A DNA stretch of 64,000 bases from Bin87 sp965204395 (lineage in GTDB: Bacteria > Chloroflexota > Dehalococcoidia > Lucifugimonadales > UBA3495). A program made the position numbers and the translations under genes. Below the pieces are notes generated by a model. That model worked only from the letters and a program-made list of their open reading frames with translations. It was not told where the DNA came from and did no database searches. Every line of letters starts with the position of its first letter. Position 1 is the first letter of the stretch. Shown piece after piece: positions 35,396 to 42,840 of the stretch. Location: contig OZ241987.1 in assembly GCA_965204395.1 (NCBI GenBank), positions 3,472,001 through 3,536,000 on the forward strand. The letters run 5' to 3'.

Positions 35396-37423
35396 ATGAC
35401 TACCATGAAACACAGAAAAACGCAACTTTCCGTAATGGCGGTTGCGGCCCTGGCCGTTTTCGCCGTGGCGGCAGTGATGCTGCTGGCCGGCGGCAACGCG
35501 GCCCAGGCCACCACCGCATCCCTCGCCTCCGTCAGCGGCGGCGGCAACCTGTTGCCGATGGCAACCGACCCTACTGCGACCCCACGCCATGCTCCGCCCG
35601 AGCCTTGCCCCGATGAGGCCGCCCCCGCGGTCGATTCCGGCCACATCGCCCTGTTCGACGTGTGGTGGAACCCAGAAGAGCTGGAGTTGACCAACTCCTC
35701 CTGCCCGCCGACGGTTACGCACGTGCCGGGACGACCCAGACAGGGGAGCAAACCAGCCGTACCGGCCAGGGATGACCGCTTCGCGTCCAGCATCAACATT
35801 GATGAAACCGTCATCCACATCCCAAACACCCACAAGGTCGGTCTGAACGAAACCGACTATCCGACGACCAAGTGGAAGCCGTTGTGGGATGCCGACGCTA
35901 AGGAAACCGTCGATGAAAGCGCTCCCGGCGACGGCAGCGTGTGGGCGCTGCCGGCGTGTCCTCCCGGCGCCCACACCGCCGCGGCCAATGGTCTGTGCCT
36001 CATGTTCTCCGCCGCCCTGCTGAATGATGCTGACTGGACGAGCAACATCGAGTACCGCCTTCATCACGTCCACCAGGTTGATATCGACAAGCAGGACGCG
36101 AGGTACGTGCTGGTGTACGACGGCACGCCCAGTGCGCCTGTGCTCAAATGGGATTCGTCCGACTTGAACCACCACGTGGTGCCGGTAGCGGCCGGGGAGT
36201 ACGACCGCCCCATGTGGTTCTTCACCAGCCGCGGCACTTACGAGTTCCAGGTAAATATCACGGGCAGCCCTGACAAAGCCATTCCCGCCAAGGTAAGCGA
36301 GGATAACAAGGTGTCCAGCGACGTGCGGACGTACATCATCCACGTGGGAGCAGAGGCCGACCTGAGCGTCGGAGTGTCCGCTGAACCAGCGCTGGCGTCC
36401 GGCGACACCACCCTGGACCCAGGTGACAGCGTCAACATCCAGATTCAGGCCACCAACCGGGGCCCGGACAACGCGCCGGAAACCAAGGTGGCAGTGGTGC
36501 TGCCGGAAGGTTTGGTCAGCGTTAGAAAGATGTCGAGCGCGGACGATTACAATTTCAGCACCGGCGTCTGGAACGTCGGCAACCTGGTCTCCGGCGCCAC
36601 CGATAACCTGCTGCTCACGGCCACCGTTGCTGCGGGAACCCATGGGCAGGAGTTGGCCGTAGAGGCGACGGTTTCCGCCACGGAGACCCTGCGCATTGAG
36701 GAGAAAGACGAGAACGGAAACACCGTGGTGAGAGAATACCATGTGCCGGTGCCGGACAAGGTAGCGAGCAACAACATGCATACGGCCACGGTCACGGTAG
36801 CGAGCAGCTCCAACGTGGACCCGATTTTCTCAGTAGCACGGTCCGTTCCGGAAAACACTCCTCACCAACACCCCGTAGGCGCCCCGATTCCGGTGTTGGC
36901 GGGGGACAGCGACCAGCTGACCTACACCCTTACCGGCAACGATGCCAGCAGCTTCATGGTGGAGAGCGTGGCCACGGGCGCCCAGATCCAGGTGCACGGG
37001 AGCGCCGATCTCGACTTCGAGACCAAGGCCTCGTACCAGGTTGTCTTGAACGTGACCGACGGCAAGAACGACGCCGGCAATCCCGACGATTCAATTGACA
37101 GTTCCATTGCGGTGCCTATCTCGATCACCGACGTGGCCGAGACGGTCAGGGTAACCGCTTCCTGCGTAAAGGTGGGGCAGCGAGGCGATTGCACGGCGAC
37201 GGTTTCAAACCTGCCGTCCGCGGATACCGTCATCACCTATTCGTGGACCCTGTTCGACCTCCCCACCAATTCCTGGTCCTACGTGGGACACAACAGCAGC
37301 ACCTACTCCGTTACCTACAACACGCCGGGCACGCGCAAATTCCAGGTGCACGTGACCTACACCGACGAGAACGGCAAGAAACATTACATCCATTCCGGTT
37401 TCCCGGCCTTGACCTGGGAGTAA
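35396..37423 (+). CDS. Secreted DUF11/cadherin-like protein, ending at a fibronectin-array junction
   Basis: A 675-residue exported protein. A signal peptide (residues 1-40, with AVMLLAGGNAAQA) is followed by about 280 residues rich in Pro and His without a known domain. A DUF11-type domain lies near 320-450 (ADLSVGVSAEPALASGD, ATNRGPDNAPETKVAV), a cadherin-like repeat near 475-560 (FSVARSVPENTP, LDFETKASYQVVLNVTD), and a PKD/Ig-like end. It stops at FPALTWE. The neighbouring 1382-residue protein has the same PVLTWES wording where its FN3 array begins, so this gene may have lost an FN3 array. No sorting motif is present. A second ATG three codons in is equally possible as start. Confidence 0.85.
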   Translation: MTTMKHRKTQLSVMAVAALAVFAVAAVMLLAGGNAAQATTASLASVSGGGNLLPMATDPTATPRHAPPEPCPDEAAPAVDSGHIALFDVWWNPEELELTNSSCPPTVTHVPGRPRQGSKPAVPARDDRFASSINIDETVIHIPNTHKVGLNETDYPTTKWKPLWDADAKETVDESAPGDGSVWALPACPPGAHTAAANGLCLMFSAALLNDADWTSNIEYRLHHVHQVDIDKQDARYVLVYDGTPSAPVLKWDSSDLNHHVVPVAAGEYDRPMWFFTSRGTYEFQVNITGSPDKAIPAKVSEDNKVSSDVRTYIIHVGAEADLSVGVSAEPALASGDTTLDPGDSVNIQIQATNRGPDNAPETKVAVVLPEGLVSVRKMSSADDYNFSTGVWNVGNLVSGATDNLLLTATVAAGTHGQELAVEATVSATETLRIEEKDENGNTVVREYHVPVPDKVASNNMHTATVTVASSSNVDPIFSVARSVPENTPHQHPVGAPIPVLAGDSDQLTYTLTGNDASSFMVESVATGAQIQVHGSADLDFETKASYQVVLNVTDGKNDAGNPDDSIDSSIAVPISITDVAETVRVTASCVKVGQRGDCTATVSNLPSADTVITYSWTLFDLPTNSWSYVGHNSSTYSVTYNTPGTRKFQVHVTYTDENGKKHYIHSGFPALTWE

Positions 37424-37516
37424 CCCTACCTCAAGGGCGAGGGCGGGTGAGGCCGCTAGACCTTCCCGCCTGCGTCTGACCAGCAATCGCTGGCAAGTGA
37501 GTGGTTGCTAAACCGG

Positions 37517-37560
37517 CCTCCCATCCTCGTTTTGGCCTTTACCGGAATGAGGGTGGGAGG
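37517..37560. promoter_or_regulatory. Leader hairpin before the FN3 protein
   Basis: CCTCCCATCCTC (37517-37528) pairs with GAGGGTGGGAGG (37549-37560) at 11 of 12 positions around a 20-nt loop containing GTTTTGGCC and ACCGG. It lies 35 bp before the ATG at 37596 and could be a terminator of the upstream gene or a translation-control structure. No T-run follows. Confidence 0.45.
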
Positions 37561-37595
37561 AGATTATTCCAGGCCAAACCCTGAAGGGACGCAAG

Positions 37596-40500
37596 ATGTT
37601 CGCTACATGGAAATACTATATCCGGCTGATTGCGATTGTCGCAGTCCTGGCCGTTCTGGCCGGCGCCTTCCGGGGGGAGTTTGTCGCTTTGGCCCAGGGG
37701 GGGGACAACGACTACGTGGACGTGGGTTTAATCTTGGAAGTTCCCTCTGATTTTAGCGGAGGATCTAATAGTTACAAACTAGACATTGCCGCCGTGAACC
37801 ATGGGTCCAGAACCGCTTACGATGTGGAAGTCGTAGTGAATATATTGTACCCCGAGGACCAAAGCCATTTCACGGAGGCGCCGGCAGTGCCGGTCGGGAA
37901 CGCGTCTCTGGAGAATAATGGAAGAACCCTCAGATGGTCCATTCCCTCGCTAGGAGGTCTGCAAGGGCACGAGGTTAGTGTGTTTGTCAGGAATACATTA
38001 TCTTCTGGTCTTACTACTATTTTTGATTATAGAAGCTACCCGCATGAAACCTTCGGGATGATAACCACGTCATCCTTCGAGAGTAACCTGCATAAAGGAA
38101 ACAATACAGCCCGGGTCTGGTCATATAGAACTGAAAGGACGGGGAATGCATACCATCAGGCGGCGGGCAATTATACAGTCGCCGTGTCGGTGGACAACCC
38201 ATTCCCTTCACCAGGGGACACTGTCGAATTCACCATCGAAGCAAACCGAGAAAAACCATATCTAGATTTGTCAGGTGGACCTGGGAGATACATACCACCG
38301 CCGATTGACCTGGAGGTTGATATTGAACTGACTGGCGGTTTAGCCTTGGACGTAGATCCGGACGCCACGCCCCCGCGCGCAATAACCTACGACTGGAGTC
38401 ATAAAGACGATACCAACAATCCCACGACCAAGCCAGGCTCGGTGAGCTACAGCGATGGGGTGTTCACCATCGGCACACTAACAGCGGATGACCCAAATCC
38501 ACCGAGGTATTCCGTGACCCTGCCGATCACGGTGGCAAGCGGCGTGGCATTGAATCAACAGTGCCTGACGGCGACGCTGACCGGGAATCCCCCGCCGGGC
38601 ACCGGACCAAATGACGACGACATATCGGACAACGTGGCGAAGTTTTGTCTGGGTGAACCCCCCGATGATCCCGTCGCGTTTACTCAACGGGAAGCCGATC
38701 TATTTACTTGGTACGACTGTGTTGGAAAGACTTTATACCCTTGCAGTAACGAAAATTCGCTGGAGTTGGTCGTCCTTGGCATGTCGGCAAGCACTGCCTC
38801 GGGCGTTCCATACCGCATCTTTGAGCCGGGCAAAGTGATAGTCCACGTCCCGGATCCTGGCGGCAGAAATACAAGCTCAGATACCAATTCCAGCGCACTT
38901 GTCTGGTCTACGGGGCTCAGAGACGACCCCACTGTCAGGGGTGATGAAGCCTTCGCTAGACGCGGTGTTACCGTAGGTGATAACGCGACGCTGTTGGCTC
39001 CAAGCAAATGGGGTGTCGAGCCTTCCGGCGAATCTGGTGAACGCACTGGCAATCTTACCGTGACCATAGCGGGCCCCGGAGCAGCGTCAGCTTGGGGAAT
39101 ATATGACACAGGTTCAGGGTATGAGGCGTTTGAATTCTTTAGTGAGGCCACTAACGGTCAGATGTATCCTGACCCAAATGACAATACTGCGACCGACGTC
39201 TGGTATTTACAATACAGGTCCGAGCTTTACATCGAATTCAGCAAGCTGGGCACTTATATGATGACGTTGAAAGCTACTGCGGCACTTAATAATAATACAC
39301 CCAGCAACACGAGCGATGACACTTCATATACAGCCACCGAGACATACACTTTCCACGTCGGTCCCATGGCGGATCTGACTGTGGTGGACCGTGGCACCCG
39401 TTCTCAAGTCGCTGCCGACAAAAGCGTGCTGACGATAGCCGCCGCCAACAACGGCCCGGAGTATGCGGTGGACGCCCAGGTTAAGATCGCATTGCCGTCG
39501 GACACACAGGTGGAGGATTATATCGCCAGCGAAGGCGCCTATTCCGATGGTGTGTGGAGGCTGACGGGTTTGCGACTGCTGGACTATCGGCACGCCCAGG
39601 GAAAACCGGAGGAAGCGACGCTGACCCTTATCCTGAAGGACGGCGGCATACCAAACGAGCAGGCCACCGCGACCATCAGCCCCGCGGACGCATACACCGT
39701 CTGCATCGGCAGCGATCGCAGTACCCTGGCGCACACCACCGAGCCGGACTGTACAGCCGATACCACCAACGGCGGCAGTTGGCACCAGGGTACGGTATAC
39801 GACTACAAACCCGGCAACAACGAGGCCAAGATCACTGCCCGTGGCGGCGGCGCAGCGGGGACGTCGGGCGGGCCGATGGCGCCGCGTTTCGCCAACACGC
39901 CGGTCCTGACCTGGGAGTCGGTCACCCACGTGAACAACTGGCCGGTGCATCGCTACCAGGTGCAGTACCTGGACGGCAACACGTGGCAGAATCTGGCCCA
40001 TGTTAGCGGCGACCAAACCCATTTCGCGGACACCGGTGCCGGGGCCCGACGCAGCTACCGGGTGCGGGCGTTGAACGAGGCCGGGGTGCCCGGCTTCTGG
40101 TCCCGGTCGGCGTCCCAGGTCACGTACCGGCAGGCATCGCCGCCGCTGAACGTGACCGCCGAGGCCGGCCAGGCCGGCGAGGTCGTGGTGTCCTGGGAGC
40201 CGTCGTCGGACGACGGGGGCTCGCCCATCACCTACTACCAGGCGCAGTGGTCGCGCACAGGGACCAGCGGCTGGAGCAACGCCTGCCGCAGCGACAGCGC
40301 ATCCCAGCACACCTGCACCAACACCGGCATCCCCAGCGGGGAGACGCGGTACTACCGGGTGGCGGCCTACGCCGGCGGATTGGGCGCCTGGTCCGACCTG
40401 GCGGTGGCGACGGCGGTGGCCGGCGTGCCGGAAGCGCCCAGTCTCAGCGCCAGCCGGGCCACCACTGGGTCGGGCGACAACATCCTCCGCGCCATCCGCT

Positions 40501-41744
40501 TGACCTGGAGCCAGCCCCGGGACAACGGCAGCACCATCTACGCCTACGAGATCGATTACGTGGACTACGACCAGGTGGCCCGAAAGTGCGGAACCGACTG
40601 GGAGCCCCTCGACGGCGTCGGCGGCCCCTATTCCGACTCGCCGCCGGCGCGGGAGTATCTGGACGCCGGATACTTCGGAGACGGCCTGGAACCCGGGGCC
40701 TACCGGTGCTACCGAGTGCGGGCGGTCAACAACACCGGAGCCGGCTCCTGGAGCAACGCGGCCTCGGCCAGCGCCGGCGGCGCGGTTCCGCCCGACGAAT
40801 GGCTGTACCTGGACGGCGAGGCCGACGGGCAGAACGCCATCACCCTGTACTGGGGCGAGCCGCACTTCGACGGCGGCGCGCCGGTAACCGGCTACCAGCT
40901 GCAGTACTCCGAAGACGGCGAGAACTGGCGCAACCTGACCAGCACGTCGGCGGCGGCCCGCTCCTACACCCACACCGGGCGTAAGGTGGGCGAAACGTGG
41001 CACTACCAGATCCGGGCGCGCAACAGCGCCGGCTGGGGCGGGTGGTCGTATCCGGTCACGGTCACCATCGAGGAGGGCGCGACGGCGAACCTGTCGCAGC
41101 CCACCCTTACGGCTCAAGCCAGGACTTCAAAGGAGGTTCTCCTGTCCTGGAACAGCCTGTGCAACGCGAACCGGGAAGGCGATTGCGAAAGCAAGGGCAT
41201 CGATGGGTACATGGTGGAGTATTCCGAGGACGGCGGGTTGTACGGCTGGGAGCGTCTTACCTGGCTCTGGACTGACCAGACCACGGTCCTCGATTCCACT
41301 GTGGAGCCCGGCGCCACCAGGTATTACCGCGTGGCGGGATACCAGGAAGTTGATCGCCGCCAGTTGCTTGGGCGTTGGTCGCAGGTCAAGAGTGCCACCA
41401 CCGCCGACTTCAGCGTGGGTGCCCCCCAGAACTTCAGAATCGAGAAGGAGGGAGAGAGGGCACTCAGGTTGGAGTGGGATGCCGTTACGGAAGGCCGCGA
41501 CGCTGAGTCCATCACCGGCTACCGGATCGAACGCAGCACGTGGAACGGCGATGGCCCGGGTGACTTCGACACCTCGTGGGTGGTCCGCCAGACCAACCGC
41601 GGGATCGGTCCCTACGTGGAAACCGGCCTCACGCCGAATACCCAATACTACTACCAGGTCGCGGCGGTGACGCGCAACGGCGCCGTCCCCTACATCGGCC
41701 CCTACTCTATGGTTAGTATCTTCATTCCTCCGGCCGGGAACTGA
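37596..41744 (+). CDS. Large secreted DUF11 / fibronectin type III surface protein
   Basis: A 1382-residue exported protein. The signal peptide (residues 1-35) ends near ALAQGG. DUF11-like repeats occupy about 36-180, 190-350 and 590-700, and then at least six FN3 repeats run from about 770 to 1380 (for example VTHVNNWPVHRYQVQYLDG, GEVVVSWEPSSDDGGSPITY, NAITLYWGEPHFDGG, TGYRIERSTWNGDG). The N-terminal half (37.7-39.3 kb) is visibly AT-richer with more A/T third bases than the GC-rich FN3 half, so the gene is a mosaic. There is no LPxTG motif or C-terminal membrane helix. Adhesion, matrix or glycan binding is likely; a 597-codon antisense frame is a shadow. Confidence 0.9.
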   Translation: MFATWKYYIRLIAIVAVLAVLAGAFRGEFVALAQGGDNDYVDVGLILEVPSDFSGGSNSYKLDIAAVNHGSRTAYDVEVVVNILYPEDQSHFTEAPAVPVGNASLENNGRTLRWSIPSLGGLQGHEVSVFVRNTLSSGLTTIFDYRSYPHETFGMITTSSFESNLHKGNNTARVWSYRTERTGNAYHQAAGNYTVAVSVDNPFPSPGDTVEFTIEANREKPYLDLSGGPGRYIPPPIDLEVDIELTGGLALDVDPDATPPRAITYDWSHKDDTNNPTTKPGSVSYSDGVFTIGTLTADDPNPPRYSVTLPITVASGVALNQQCLTATLTGNPPPGTGPNDDDISDNVAKFCLGEPPDDPVAFTQREADLFTWYDCVGKTLYPCSNENSLELVVLGMSASTASGVPYRIFEPGKVIVHVPDPGGRNTSSDTNSSALVWSTGLRDDPTVRGDEAFARRGVTVGDNATLLAPSKWGVEPSGESGERTGNLTVTIAGPGAASAWGIYDTGSGYEAFEFFSEATNGQMYPDPNDNTATDVWYLQYRSELYIEFSKLGTYMMTLKATAALNNNTPSNTSDDTSYTATETYTFHVGPMADLTVVDRGTRSQVAADKSVLTIAAANNGPEYAVDAQVKIALPSDTQVEDYIASEGAYSDGVWRLTGLRLLDYRHAQGKPEEATLTLILKDGGIPNEQATATISPADAYTVCIGSDRSTLAHTTEPDCTADTTNGGSWHQGTVYDYKPGNNEAKITARGGGAAGTSGGPMAPRFANTPVLTWESVTHVNNWPVHRYQVQYLDGNTWQNLAHVSGDQTHFADTGAGARRSYRVRALNEAGVPGFWSRSASQVTYRQASPPLNVTAEAGQAGEVVVSWEPSSDDGGSPITYYQAQWSRTGTSGWSNACRSDSASQHTCTNTGIPSGETRYYRVAAYAGGLGAWSDLAVATAVAGVPEAPSLSASRATTGSGDNILRAIRLTWSQPRDNGSTIYAYEIDYVDYDQVARKCGTDWEPLDGVGGPYSDSPPAREYLDAGYFGDGLEPGAYRCYRVRAVNNTGAGSWSNAASASAGGAVPPDEWLYLDGEADGQNAITLYWGEPHFDGGAPVTGYQLQYSEDGENWRNLTSTSAAARSYTHTGRKVGETWHYQIRARNSAGWGGWSYPVTVTIEEGATANLSQPTLTAQARTSKEVLLSWNSLCNANREGDCESKGIDGYMVEYSEDGGLYGWERLTWLWTDQTTVLDSTVEPGATRYYRVAGYQEVDRRQLLGRWSQVKSATTADFSVGAPQNFRIEKEGERALRLEWDAVTEGRDAESITGYRIERSTWNGDGPGDFDTSWVVRQTNRGIGPYVETGLTPNTQYYYQVAAVTRNGAVPYIGPYSMVSIFIPPAGN

Positions 41745-41912
41745 CGCTGAAGCCGCGGATCACCGCGGCCCCGGCGTCCGGGTCCTGGTGCGGGACAACG
41801 ACTGACGGGGAGGGAAAATACTCCGTGCTGCGCCAGGCCATGACGCCGAGCTCAGCGATGATGACTTTCCCGGCCTCCCGGGCGGCGCTGCCCACGGTAA
41901 TTCTTTGCCACC

Positions 41913-42179
41913 CTATTCGCAGTAACGGTCATAGACGGCCCTTATCTCGGCCATCGTGACTTCCCCGCGCTCCAGTTGAGCGTGCAACCGTGCCTCAATC
42001 GCCTCGGCGCCCAGCGGCACGACCCCGACCGCGTTGGGGACCGTCAGCCGATGCAGGGTGGTGTTGGGATCTGCCATGCAATCGGCGTAGCGCCGCACCA
42101 TCCGATCGTCGGCGCCCGTCCCGCAGGCCAGCGCAACCCACAGGCAGATCATGACCAGCGCTCTCCTCAACCAATGCAC
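41913..42179 (-). CDS. Small lipoprotein of unknown function
   Basis: An 88-residue exported protein. GTG at 42179 is chosen because GGAGAGCC lies four bases upstream and the frame then gives a compact signal peptide (VHWLRRALVMICLWVALAC) with lipobox ALAC. The mature part is acidic with paired Cys (YADCM and YDRYCE) and a helix (LHAQLERGEVTMAEIRAVY). The open frame extends back to 42326 but the extra residues do not resemble a signal. No family is recognised. Confidence 0.5.
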   Translation of the reverse strand: MHWLRRALVMICLWVALACGTGADDRMVRRYADCMADPNTTLHRLTVPNAVGVVPLGAEAIEARLHAQLERGEVTMAEIRAVYDRYCE

Positions 42180-42358
42180 GGTCGGCTCTCCGGATATAAG
42201 GCGTGCTCCCATGTCGTTGCGCTCGCATCCACACCCGTCGAATTGTGTGGTGAAAGCAAGGGGCAGATCATCGCCGAATGCGGGCTGCGGGTCTGAACGT
42301 GCGAATGCGGGTAACACGGGGACCACGCCAGCCAGAGTGCATCACCGGTCAAAAGCCT

Positions 42359-42787
42359 TCAATCCGGTTCCCAGGCGTCCGCCTCCCGCTCCAGGTCACG
42401 GGCCACGCGCCGGAGCAGAACGGCCAGCGCCACCCCGCTGACCTGGTCCAGTCCGAACCAGTCGGGGTCGTCCTGCACCTCGCGGGCCAATTCCACCGCC
42501 TCGCCCACCGCCCGGTATGCGGAGACAAGGAGATCAGGCTTGCCCATCGGGGGAGATTGCAAGAAGTCCGCCGCCGGACTGGTTTCGTTCAACGCCCGGC
42601 AGATCGCCAGCAAGTCCCTGGCGGTTTCCAGCAGGAGTTCGGGAGCTGAATCCACTGCCACACTCGGCCGGCGATTCCCCAATGGACGAGGTTCGGCCTC
42701 TTTGGATTGACGTTGGCTTGATTGTAGGCGCACTGCCGTATGATCTGCGTAATGAATAAGCCAATCATGTAATATTTCGTGTATCAT
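42359..42787 (-). CDS. Hypothetical helical protein, divergent from the phosphorelay gene
   Basis: A 142-residue frame from ATG 42787 (an upstream ATG at 42838 would run into the region before the kinase start). It is mostly helical in its C-terminal two thirds (LLLETARDLLAICRALNE, LDQVSGVALAVLLRRVARDLE) and resembles no family I know. It is divergent from the 805-residue kinase with a 53-bp gap, so it could be its target or an unrelated small gene. Coding status is moderate: the codon pattern fits the local genes. Confidence 0.45.
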   Translation of the reverse strand: MIHEILHDWLIHYADHTAVRLQSSQRQSKEAEPRPLGNRRPSVAVDSAPELLLETARDLLAICRALNETSPAADFLQSPPMGKPDLLVSAYRAVGEAVELAREVQDDPDWFGLDQVSGVALAVLLRRVARDLEREADAWEPD

Positions 42788-42840
42788 ATGGCCCCCGGGC
42801 GTGAATCCGCGCGCCTGGCACTCAGGGAGGCAACCCATCC

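Noticed and set aside
39324..41117. 597-codon minus-strand frame
   Set aside because: A shadow of the GC-rich FN3 region; the sense frame has clear FN3 repeats and a signal peptide.
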